From Desulfobacteraceae bacterium (GTDB lineage: Bacteria; Desulfobacterota; DSM-4660; Desulfatiglandales; Desulfatiglandaceae): DNA of 5,568 bases. The notes under the pieces were generated by a model that was not told the DNA's origin, searched no databases, and was given only the letters and a program-made list of their open reading frames with translations. The stretch spans positions 1,231,740 through 1,237,307 of the forward strand of contig CP070700.1 of NCBI GenBank assembly GCA_020349865.1, read 5' to 3'. Positions 1-5,568 of the stretch are shown here, in pieces; position 1 is the stretch's first letter, and each line of letters begins with the position of its first letter. Made by a program: the position numbers and the translations under genes.

Positions 1-618
1 AAGGTAAAGGAGATGGTCTCCACTGTGCGCAAGGCCTGCCCGGTGCCTTTAACCGTGAAGATACGGGCGGGATGGGCTGCTGATGAGCCGGTTGCGGTTG
101 AAACAGCCCGGGTCATAGAAGACTGTGGTGCGGATGCCATTACGGTCCACCCCCGATTCGTAAAACAGGGGTTTTCAGGGAATGCTGATTGGAAAATTAT
201 TACTGAAGTCAAGGAAAACTTAAAGATCCCCGTTATCGGAAATGGGGACGTCTTCAAGCCATCCCTTGCCCTCCAGATGAAAAGGCAAACCGGATGCGAC
301 GGCGTAATGATAGGCCGAGCGGCAATTGGCAACCCTTGGATTTTCAGGCAGATTCTGGAAATGGAGAATGGTCTCGCAGTTCACCAACCCGAACTCCATG
401 AACGCAAAAAACTTATTATGGAACATTTTCGCCTGTTATCCCTTACTATGGGGGATGTTAGGGCCGCCAAAATCATGCGAGGCCTTCTCCTCTGGTATAC
501 AAAGGGTCTGCCCGGGAGCAGCCGCTTTCGTGGGTCCATTACACGCATCAAGGACTGGGACACGCTGACCTCACTATTAGATCACTACTTTTCCACTTTA
601 GAGGACAAAAAGACATGA
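1..618 (+). CDS. dusB: tRNA-dihydrouridine synthase, DusB-like (5' end cut by window)
   Basis: Flavin-dependent enzyme that reduces specific uridines in tRNA to dihydrouridine in the cytoplasm. The frame is open from base 1, and the residues before the first Met (codon 5) already match the family, so that Met is internal and the gene starts outside the window. The 205 visible residues cover the second half of the TIM barrel and the C-terminal helical domain. Family motifs seen are VKIRAGW (codons 20-26), ITVHPRF followed by QGFSG, IPVIGNGD, and CDGVMIGRAAIGNPWIF. The family is usually about 320-340 aa, so roughly 120 N-terminal residues are missing, including the catalytic Cys region. The C-terminal part (GLPGSSRFR) is intact. 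The stop overlaps the next start (ATGA). DusB is the best fit from the GNGD/GRAAIGNPWIF pattern, but another Dus subtype cannot be excluded without the N-terminus. Confidence 0.93.
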   Translation, partial: KVKEMVSTVRKACPVPLTVKIRAGWAADEPVAVETARVIEDCGADAITVHPRFVKQGFSGNADWKIITEVKENLKIPVIGNGDVFKPSLALQMKRQTGCDGVMIGRAAIGNPWIFRQILEMENGLAVHQPELHERKKLIMEHFRLLSLTMGDVRAAKIMRGLLLWYTKGLPGSSRFRGSITRIKDWDTLTSLLDHYFSTLEDKKT

Positions 619-2345
619 AGGTCAAATTTGCTAAGACCGCAGGGTTTTGTATGGGTGTCCGTCGCGCTATGGAAATGGTTCTGGCAGAGGCAAACAGGGG
701 AGAAGGCCCTCTTTTCACTTTTGGCCCTCTTATCCATAACAACCAGGTCCTTGATCTGCTCGCATCCAAAGGGGTTCACACTGTGGAAGACCTGGACGGA
801 TTGCAAACGGGCAGGATCGTCATCAGGGCTCATGGCATTCCTCCTCAAAAGCGTCAGGCTCTCAAAGATACAGGGCTTAAGATTGTTGATGCCACATGTC
901 CCAGGGTAGCTAGCGTCCAGGCAGTTATCCGTTATCATACTAAGAAAGGCTATACAGGGGTGATTGTGGGGGACAAGGACCATGCCGAGGTGATCGGGCT
1001 CATTGGTTATAGCAAAGGTCCTGCCCATGTTATCCAGAGCGTGAAAGAGGTCTTTGCGTTACCCCATCTCGACAGGGTATTCGTAGTGGCACAAACAACA
1101 CAGAACGAAAAAAACTATCGCGACATAGTAAAGGCCCTCAAGGAGCGATTTCCAAACGTTCTTGTTTTTGATACCATCTGTGATGCCACCCACCAGCGGC
1201 AGCAAGAAGTGAGGTCTTTTGCAGGTCAAGTGGACGCCCTTGTAGTGGTGGGCGGATACCACAGCGGCAATACCCAACGACTTGTGGAAGTGTCGAGGTC
1301 TACTGGTATACCCACCTTTCACGTGGAAACAGAACAAGATCTGGATAAGGAGAGACTTCTCGGGATGCAAGTGATCGGTGTTACTGCGGGTGCATCCACA
1401 CCGAACTGGATGATTAAGAATGTGGTCAAGGAATTAGAAGGGATCCAAGGCCGAAGGGAATTGTCCGTTTTCCGTTGGGTAAAAAAATCTATTAAGTTTA
1501 TGGTATTAAGTAATCTCGTCGTGGCATCCGGTGCTTTCTCCTTTGCCTATGCAACAGCTATCCTCTCAGAGAGGATGCCGGATTTCATTTTCCCTTTTCT
1601 GACCTTCCTTTACATCTATGCCATGCACGCATTCAATCGGTTTCTTGATAAAGGGGCCAGCGCATACAATGATCCTGAACTCGCAGCATTTCTTAAAAAA
1701 CATAAGCATTTGCTCATCACAATGGGGGCTGTCGCCATTACAACGGCGCTCATATTATCATATAGTATTGGGTTAATAACTCTTTTGGCCCTGGGTGGAT
1801 TAAGTGTGCTTGGCATCATGTACAGCATACCCCTTGTGCCTGAGAGAATTTGGCATAAGTCCTCCTATTCCAAGATCAAAGACATTCCTGGATCAAGGAC
1901 CTTATCTGAAGCCCTTGCATGGGCAGCGATTATAACCATCGTGCCATTACTGGAGATTGATCGCATTGTATGGCCCGCAGCCATAATTTCTATTTTAGCG
2001 GTTTTTTTCATCGGGTATATTAGATCAGCCCTCTTTGACATCTTTCGGATCCAGGGAGATCTTATTGTGGGCTCAGAGACGTTGCCCATTACCCTTGGTG
2101 AAAAAAAGACATTATTCCTCCTGAAAATGCTTCTCCTGCTATGCGCGATCATTCTTTGCAGCGCTCCTATACTTGGCCTCGTGGGTCCATTCTCATTCCT
2201 CTTGCTCATCCCCCTGGTAACCCTATCCCTATGCCTCGTGGCCTATGAAAGATCCTGGCTCTATCCTGGTATCGCCTTTGAAGCTTTGGTGGAAGGAAAC
2301 TTTTTTCTCTCAGGTCTCCTGGCCGTGATCTGGCAGGGCCTCTAA
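615..2345 (+). CDS. ispH: IspH-UbiA fusion: 4-hydroxy-3-methylbut-2-enyl diphosphate reductase with C-terminal UbiA-like membrane prenyltransferase domain
   Basis: Residues 1-280 are a complete IspH/LytB, the [4Fe-4S] enzyme that reduces HMBPP to IPP and DMAPP at the end of the MEP pathway. The three cluster Cys are visible (C12 in GFCMGV, C95 in DATCP, C189 in TICDAT). So are the substrate-pocket residues H41, H73, H123, E125, T161/T162, S217, N219 and S261 (AGAS). Standalone IspH is about 280-320 aa. Here a short basic linker (about 280-292) leads into about 285 residues with nine hydrophobic segments (roughly 295-317, 323-341, 365-385, 386-405, 430-447, 451-468, 499-517, 522-543, 553-573), as in UbiA. 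UbiA-like marks are NRFLDKGAS (341-349), YSKIKD (418-423, the YxxxK motif) and DIFRIQGD (475-482) followed by TLP and LG. Several motif aspartates are replaced. The start overlaps the dus stop, with GAGG at 601-604 as ribosome site. The IspH activity is near certain; the substrate of the membrane domain is unknown. Confidence 0.93.
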   Translation: MKVKFAKTAGFCMGVRRAMEMVLAEANRGEGPLFTFGPLIHNNQVLDLLASKGVHTVEDLDGLQTGRIVIRAHGIPPQKRQALKDTGLKIVDATCPRVASVQAVIRYHTKKGYTGVIVGDKDHAEVIGLIGYSKGPAHVIQSVKEVFALPHLDRVFVVAQTTQNEKNYRDIVKALKERFPNVLVFDTICDATHQRQQEVRSFAGQVDALVVVGGYHSGNTQRLVEVSRSTGIPTFHVETEQDLDKERLLGMQVIGVTAGASTPNWMIKNVVKELEGIQGRRELSVFRWVKKSIKFMVLSNLVVASGAFSFAYATAILSERMPDFIFPFLTFLYIYAMHAFNRFLDKGASAYNDPELAAFLKKHKHLLITMGAVAITTALILSYSIGLITLLALGGLSVLGIMYSIPLVPERIWHKSSYSKIKDIPGSRTLSEALAWAAIITIVPLLEIDRIVWPAAIISILAVFFIGYIRSALFDIFRIQGDLIVGSETLPITLGEKKTLFLLKMLLLLCAIILCSAPILGLVGPFSFLLLIPLVTLSLCLVAYERSWLYPGIAFEALVEGNFFLSGLLAVIWQGL

Positions 2346-3193
2346 TGGCAGTTGTAAGTGTTATAATCCCCACATTCGATAGGGCCCAGAAAGTAGTTCG
2401 GGCAATCTCATCCGTGCTTCACCAGACCTTTACTGACCATGATATAATTGTGGTAGATGATGGATCTATGGATGCTACGGAACACGCCGTGACCCGGTTT
2501 GACGAACGAGTTACCTACATTGCCCATTCATCCAACCGGGGCGTGTCGGCCGCAAGAAACACAGGCATCCGGAGATCCACTGCGCCCTTGATAGCCTTTC
2601 TGGATTCGGATGACTACTGGTTGCCGGAAAAATTAGCCGTTCAAATGGATTTTATCAATCGCCATCCGAAAGCCGTGGCCTGCCAGACCGAAGAGATCTG
2701 GATCAGAAGGGGCCGTCGTGTCAACCCCAAGAAAAAACACTTGAAACCTTCAGGGGATATATTTGAGCCCTCATTGAAACTCTGCCTGGTGAGCCCTTCT
2801 GCCGTTATGTTGAAGCGATCCCTTTTAGAAGAAGTCGGGCTTTTCGATGAGGATCTCCCTGTCTGTGAAGATTACGATCTGTGGCTTAAAATTGCCTGTC
2901 GTTACCCAGTTCACTTGATTAAACAGGAGCTTGTTGTCAAGGAGGGCGGATACAAAGATCAACTATCCTCTCGCCACAAGGGCATGGACAGGTTCAGGAT
3001 AAAGGTCCTTGAGAAGCTAATAAAAAGCGGCGAGCTCAATGAAAGACAGCAAAAATTGGTCTTAAAGGAACTCTCCCTAAAATGCAGGATCTATGGCAAC
3101 GGATGCCTAAAGAGGGGAAAAACCGAGGAAGGGGAATATTTTCTTAACATTCCTGAAACCCTTAGCCGAGCTTTTTTTACAAAACTCATGTAG
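2345..3193 (+). CDS. Family 2 (GT-A fold) glycosyltransferase
   Basis: This is a probable inverting glycosyltransferase that moves a sugar from a nucleotide-sugar donor to an unknown acceptor. It has 282 aa and no clear membrane segment, so it is likely cytoplasmic or peripheral. The GT2 signature is complete: VSVIIPTFDRA at the N-terminus (residues 4-14), VVDDGS (36-41), NRGVSAARNTGI (64-75), the metal-binding LDSDDYW (86-92), and CEDYDLWLKIA (174-184), which contains the acceptor-side ED motif that includes the usual catalytic base. The C-terminal region (about 200-282) is basic and helical-looking, without a recognised domain. The start overlaps the previous stop by one base (TAATG) and has only a weak AGGG at 2335-2338, so translational coupling to the IspH-UbiA gene is likely. 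A role in making surface polysaccharide or a lipid-linked sugar is inference from family and context; donor and acceptor cannot be read from the sequence. Confidence 0.9.
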   Translation: MAVVSVIIPTFDRAQKVVRAISSVLHQTFTDHDIIVVDDGSMDATEHAVTRFDERVTYIAHSSNRGVSAARNTGIRRSTAPLIAFLDSDDYWLPEKLAVQMDFINRHPKAVACQTEEIWIRRGRRVNPKKKHLKPSGDIFEPSLKLCLVSPSAVMLKRSLLEEVGLFDEDLPVCEDYDLWLKIACRYPVHLIKQELVVKEGGYKDQLSSRHKGMDRFRIKVLEKLIKSGELNERQQKLVLKELSLKCRIYGNGCLKRGKTEEGEYFLNIPETLSRAFFTKLM

Positions 3194-3200
3194 CCACAAC

Positions 3201-3234
3201 ATATTGTAATCCTGCTCCATTTGACATACAATAT
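3201..3234. repeat. Inverted repeat overlapping the pilZ promoter
   Basis: ATATTGTA (3201-3208) and TACAATAT (3227-3234) are perfect 8-bp inverted copies separated by 18 bp. The right arm lies just after the -35 box of the promoter at 3221-3249, so the repeat could be an operator. It could also be a weak AT-rich stem ending the upstream operon. AT-rich spacers produce such matches by chance, so the functional call is tentative. Confidence 0.3.
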
Positions 3235-3249
3235 ATTTTGACGTATACT
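3221..3249 (+). promoter_or_regulatory. Sigma70-type promoter for the PilZ gene
   Basis: A perfect -35 box TTGACA (3221-3226) is followed by a 17-bp spacer and a -10 box TATACT (3244-3249), one base from consensus. Transcription would start near 3256, giving a leader of about 35 nt before the ATG at 3291. It lies only 28 bp after the glycosyltransferase stop, so the PilZ gene has its own promoter and need not depend on the upstream operon. Confidence 0.7.
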
Positions 3250-3290
3250 TATTTGCCAAAAAGAAATTCGATCATCAAAAGGGGGTTTGT

Positions 3291-3620
3291 ATGAGCAAAG
3301 GAGAAAAAAACACAAAGGAAAGAAGACGTTACCCCAGGCTGCAAGCCCTTTATCTCTTATCCTATGTCAACAAAGAAGGCGGAGTCCAAAAAACCGGTGT
3401 TTCCATGGCCAGAACTATTAACCTAAGCCCCGCGGGTGTGGCGGTGGAAGTTTATGAGGCCATAAATCGCGATTCCACAATGGAAATGGAAATTGCCATC
3501 AAAGAACTTGTCTATGTGGTTCAGGGAATAGTGATCCACTCTCACGAAAAATCGAGTGGAAACTACATAATCGGCATTCAGTTCGATAAAGTACGTAAAG
3601 ACCTGGCAAAGGAGCTTTAA
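3291..3620 (+). CDS. Single-domain PilZ protein (probable c-di-GMP receptor)
   Basis: A 109-aa cytoplasmic protein consisting of little more than one PilZ domain, the family that binds cyclic di-GMP and passes the signal to motility, polysaccharide or transcription machinery. Both halves of the ligand signature are present: RxxxR at R12-R16 (within ERRRYPR) and NxSxxG at N44-G49 (NLSPAG). They are followed by beta-strand-like segments to the GIQFDKV region near the C-terminus. The start is supported by AAGGGGG at 3279-3285, 5 nt before the ATG, and by a strong promoter upstream. There is no attached output domain, so the partner must be another protein. Its place after a glycosyltransferase gene would suit control of polysaccharide synthesis, but the separate promoter means that link is only inferred. 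Confidence 0.87.
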   Translation: MSKGEKNTKERRRYPRLQALYLLSYVNKEGGVQKTGVSMARTINLSPAGVAVEVYEAINRDSTMEMEIAIKELVYVVQGIVIHSHEKSSGNYIIGIQFDKVRKDLAKEL

Positions 3621-3650
3621 TCAAGTTAGTTCGCTTCGTTCATAACCTGT

Positions 3651-3676
3651 CGAGAGTCTCGAGGCCGAAAGGCCTC
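3651..3676. repeat. Palindrome plus GAAA-capped hairpin after the PilZ gene
   Basis: CGAGA-G-TCTCG (3651-3661) is a short palindrome that runs into GAGGCC-GAAA-GGCCTC (3661-3676), a perfect 6-bp GC-rich stem closed by a GNRA-type tetraloop. It begins 30 bp after the PilZ stop and could end or stabilise that transcript. No run of T follows (CGGGTCG comes next), so it is not a standard intrinsic terminator. Confidence 0.55.
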
Positions 3677-3706
3677 CGGGTCGTGCCATTGGAATGTTGG
3701 CAAAAT

Positions 3707-3778
3707 GGGTTAGTCAGTGTTACGTGCTGTACGTTGCGGGTTTAATTCGGAAGTGAATACTAACCCGTAACTCGTAAC
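3707..3778. repeat. Nested inverted-repeat element (GTTACG/CGTAAC type)
   Basis: GGGTTAGT (3707-3714) is exactly inverted as ACTAACCC (3759-3766). Inside it, GTTACG (3719-3724) and TTGCGGGTT (3734-3742) pair with CGTAAC (3773-3778) and AACCCGTAA (3762-3770), with one mismatch and a 7-nt bulge on the left. The two pairings share 3762-3766 and so exclude each other, giving alternative folds of one transcript or the remains of a small palindromic repeat. No coding frame is credible here. It looks like a dispersed intergenic repeat unit, but only one copy is visible in this window. Confidence 0.5.
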
Positions 3779-3795
3779 GTTCCCTATGTGAGGCA

Positions 3796-3835
3796 AAACC
3801 AATAGGTTTCAATAAACACAGCTAATTTCAATAAA
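3796..3835. repeat. Small hairpin and 10-bp direct repeat before the ydcZ-like gene
   Basis: AAACC-AATA-GGTTT (3796-3809) forms a 5-bp stem. TTTCAATAAA occurs exactly twice, at 3807-3816 and 3826-3835, with start points 19 bp apart, ending 25 bp before the ATG at 3861. Paired sites at about two helical turns could bind a regulator. The AT-rich composition makes chance plausible. Confidence 0.35.
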
Positions 3836-3860
3836 TTGTAGAATCCTGAGACGTTAATCC

Positions 3861-4299
3861 ATGACCAACTATTTTCTGTTTCTCATTATGTTTTTCGGCG
3901 GCATGACGGTGGCCCTGCAACCCTCTATCAATGCAAGGCTTGCCCAGAGGGTCGGAATACTGGAAAGCGCATTCATATCTTTTGCAGTTGGAACATTGGT
4001 CCTTTTATTGGTTGTGCTTATGAGCAGTCGTGGAACCATAAAAGGTATCTATGGCGCCGCTTGGTGGGAGCTGACGGGGGGGGGTTCTGGGAGCCTTATT
4101 CGTTTCACTTACCATACTGGTTGTGCCGCGCATCGGAACGGCAGCGGCAATGTCTGCCATCATAGCGGCACAACTGGCCACCGGGCTCGTCCTCGACCAC
4201 TTCGGACTATTCGGCTTTAAGGTCCTCCCTTTCGACCTGAAGCGTCTCATCGGACTGGCATTTCTCGTGCTCGGGGCCGGGCTCATACTGAGACGCTGA
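3861..4299 (+). pseudogene. YdcZ/DUF606 (DMT superfamily) small membrane protein, frameshifted in a G9 run
   Basis: The first 72 residues (MTNYFLFLIMFFGGMTVALQ, then PSINARLA) are in the frame of the ATG at 3861. After the nine G at 4076-4084 this frame turns into unrelated sequence and stops at 4220. The family-like sequence (GALFVSLTILVVPRIGTAAA, then AAQLATGLVLDHFG) continues in the frame starting one base later, to TGA at 4297-4299. Removing one G gives a continuous 145-aa protein with LTGGVLGALFV across the joint, matching the usual size of about 140-150 aa and about five hydrophobic helices. YdcZ-type proteins are small inner-membrane members of the drug/metabolite transporter superfamily with poorly known substrates. 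The downstream half shows no further damage, so this is a recent mutation, a reversible tract change or a read error. Only a weak purine stretch lies before the ATG. Confidence 0.82.
4076..4084 (+). repeat. G9 homopolymer tract causing the frame break
   Basis: Nine consecutive G lie within the codons for Thr-Gly-Gly of the YdcZ-like gene. Eight G would keep the frame open; nine put the rest out of frame. Such tracts gain or lose bases by strand slippage and are also a common site of sequencing or assembly error. Confidence 0.85.
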
Positions 4300-4307
4300 T
4301 ATCGTGA

Positions 4308-5387
4308 TTATTCTTCTTTCTTGATGTAAATATCCCGTTTAGGAAATGGGATTTCGATTCCCTCCTCTTGGAAGGCCTCTTTTACGCGGTCAGTCACATA
4401 GGAGATTGTATCCATCCTGCGCCGCGGCTCGTTTATCCATATTCTTGCCTGCAGATCAACGGACGAATCCCCAAAGTTCGTGACCACAACTTTAGGCGCC
4501 GGTTCCTGCATGACCCAATCCAATTCCAGTGCAATTTTTGTAATTAATTCTTTGGCTTTTTTGACATTCGCGTCATAGGCAATTCCAATGGGGATCCGGA
4601 CCCTGATTTCCTTTGTGATGGTAGTGTAATTGATGATGTCCCGCTTCATGATTTCGTTGTTGGGAATCACGATTACGATATTGTCTGTAGTACGGATTTT
4701 TGTTGCCCTAAGCCCGATGTCAATAACATCCCCCCAAGTGGCTGCATTTTTCGGGGCCGACCAGATTTCAATGCGGTCGCCTACTTCAAAAGGCCGGTCT
4801 ATGATTAAAAGGATACCGGCAATCAGATTTGAAAGGGTATCTTTGGCTGCAAAACCAATGGCAATGCCTGCCACACCGGCACCGGCGATAAAGGGCATTA
4901 TATTCAAACCCAGAACATCAAGGGCCAGGATAATCCCTGTGGCGAATATGATAATGCCTGAAAACTTATTGAAAAGACCCAGGAGCACATCATCCACGTG
5001 TGTGTCCGTATTGGCTGCGATTTTTTGCTCCACGTATGGCAGAATATTATTGACTATGCTGTTGGCAATGGAGGCCAAGAGGATAATCATAAAGGCGTAG
5101 AATATTCTTTCCGCAATGGGTGCCCGGAACACCTTAACCAACCCGATGCCTACCAGGATAAGTACTGTATAGTGCCCGGCCCGTTTTGCAAGGGTGAGGA
5201 GACGGTCATTTTTTTCAAAAAAAGGCCTGTTATGGTATTTTTTTTCGAGTTTTTTAACAATAGCATTGAATATCCACCATGCTATAGCGGCCGATACAAA
5301 TATCGCCAAAATCCGGATAGTGAAATTCAACAATTGCTCCGGATCTGAAAAGATGTGATTGAAAAACCCCTTAAAAAAATCCTTCAT
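4308..5387 (-). CDS. mscS: MscS-family small-conductance mechanosensitive channel
   Basis: An inner-membrane channel that opens under membrane tension to release solutes during osmotic down-shock. It has 359 aa. Hydrophobic segments lie at about 20-44, 72-87, 92-116, 136-160 and 164-196, so there are about five helices against three in E. coli MscS (286 aa). The last is the pore-lining TM3 with the Gly/Ala pattern AGAGVAGIAIGFAAKDTLSN (168-187), followed by the beta-domain signature IIDRPFEVGDRIEI (195-208) and the conserved VIPNNEI (240-246). The alpha/beta C-terminal domain (about 262-350) is complete. The start is supported by AGGGAG (complement of 5395-5400), 7 nt before the ATG. It converges on the ydcZ-like gene, with 8 bp between stops and no hairpin terminator visible. 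The symbol is used in the family sense; orthology to E. coli MscS is not claimed. Confidence 0.93.
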   Translation of the reverse strand: MKDFFKGFFNHIFSDPEQLLNFTIRILAIFVSAAIAWWIFNAIVKKLEKKYHNRPFFEKNDRLLTLAKRAGHYTVLILVGIGLVKVFRAPIAERIFYAFMIILLASIANSIVNNILPYVEQKIAANTDTHVDDVLLGLFNKFSGIIIFATGIILALDVLGLNIMPFIAGAGVAGIAIGFAAKDTLSNLIAGILLIIDRPFEVGDRIEIWSAPKNAATWGDVIDIGLRATKIRTTDNIVIVIPNNEIMKRDIINYTTITKEIRVRIPIGIAYDANVKKAKELITKIALELDWVMQEPAPKVVVTNFGDSSVDLQARIWINEPRRRMDTISYVTDRVKEAFQEEGIEIPFPKRDIYIKKEE

Positions 5388-5437
5388 ATTGTATCTCCCT
5401 AAGTCCCAGGTCAGCTAAACTGTTCAACCCAGATTGT

Positions 5438-5455
5438 GCAGTAGTCTCCTGCTGC
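5438..5455. repeat. Stem-loop upstream of mscS
   Basis: GCAGTAG-TCTC-CTGCTGC folds into a 7-bp stem with one T-G wobble and a 4-nt loop. It lies about 50 bp upstream of the mscS start, so in the mscS transcript it could belong to the leader if transcription starts further upstream. There is no T-run after it on either strand that would make it a terminator. Confidence 0.4.
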
Positions 5456-5490
5456 GACTTGAAAATCCTTGCTGCAACGCTTGTTTCCCA

Positions 5491-5535
5491 ATTTTGCTCC
5501 TCGACATATTTATGAATATGCCTACGTCACAAAAT
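5491..5535. repeat. Nested inverted repeat upstream of mscS
   Basis: CATATT-TATG-AATATG (5505-5520) is a perfect 6-bp stem with a 4-nt loop, enclosed by ATTTTG (5491-5496) and CAAAAT (5530-5535), also perfect inverted copies. The surrounding 5401-5568 has no credible coding frame and no clear promoter on either strand. It may be part of a dispersed non-coding repeat or a structured leader, but only one copy is in view. Confidence 0.4.
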
Positions 5536-5568
5536 CGCTCCAACTGCGCGTTTCGCTATGGTTTTCTG

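Noticed and set aside
585..1028. Long open frame on the minus strand inside the IspH region
   Set aside because: It lies antisense to strongly conserved IspH codons, has no family resemblance and no ribosome site; it is a by-product of the real gene.
3661..3690. Rho-independent terminator for the PilZ gene
   Set aside because: The GAAA-capped stem is strong but no T-tract follows on either strand, so it is listed only as a hairpin.
3816..3850. Promoter for the ydcZ-like gene
   Set aside because: TAGAAT at 3839-3844 resembles a -10 box, but the -35 position reads ACACAG and the start would leave only about a 10-nt leader.
4074..4092. Programmed ribosomal frameshift in the YdcZ-like gene
   Set aside because: Restoring the frame needs a net skip of one base, and I see no stimulatory structure or internal Shine-Dalgarno. 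YdcZ-type proteins are not known to need one, so tract slippage or error is simpler.
4005..4286. Minus-strand open frame over the ydcZ-like gene
   Set aside because: The plus strand encodes recognisable DUF606 sequence on both sides of the frame break; the antisense frame has no family motifs and no start signal.
4630..5348. Two plus-strand open frames opposite mscS
   Set aside because: They are antisense to a complete, motif-rich MscS protein, and their translations match no recognisable family.
5388..5440. Promoter for mscS on the minus strand
   Set aside because: TTGAAC can be read as a -35 box, but the hexamer 17 bp downstream is ACTTAG and would sit on the ribosome site; too weak to call.
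1..5568. CRISPR array, tRNA, rRNA, insertion sequence or defence genes
   Set aside because: No regularly spaced repeats, cloverleaf-like sequence, transposase motifs or known defence domains were seen on either strand.

Overview
The window (5568 bp, moderate GC) looks like ordinary bacterial chromosome. It holds one tightly packed plus-strand cluster, a small separately promoted gene, a broken transporter gene and one gene on the minus strand. The domain style and the repeat-rich spacers suggest a Desulfobacterota-type (former deltaproteobacterial) anaerobe. That is an impression from protein style only; no rRNA or other marker is present.

Positions 1-3193 form one apparent operon: the 3' part of a tRNA-dihydrouridine synthase gene (dusB-like, cut by the window edge), a 576-codon gene fusing a complete IspH (last enzyme of the MEP isoprenoid pathway) to a nine-segment UbiA-like membrane prenyltransferase domain, and a family 2 glycosyltransferase. 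Each junction overlaps (ATGA at 615-618, TAATG at 2343-2347), so the three are probably co-transcribed and translationally coupled. The fusion is the most notable item: a soluble Fe-S enzyme that makes IPP/DMAPP is joined to a membrane domain of a family that uses prenyl diphosphates. The aspartate-rich motifs of that membrane domain look altered.

Positions 3194-3620 hold a near-consensus sigma70 promoter (TTGACA, 17 bp, TATACT) driving a 109-aa single-domain PilZ protein with an intact c-di-GMP-binding signature. Positions 3621-3860 are non-coding and unusually rich in inverted repeats, including a perfect GAAA-capped hairpin and a palindromic TTACG/CCCGTAA element.

Positions 3861-4299 encode a YdcZ/DUF606 (DMT superfamily) small membrane protein whose frame is broken at a run of nine G. 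Removing one G restores a 145-aa protein of normal family length. It converges, with 8 bp between stop codons, on an MscS-type mechanosensitive channel gene at 4308-5387 on the minus strand. The last 180 bases, upstream of mscS, have no supportable gene but contain several stem-loops and may be a dispersed repeat or structured leader.
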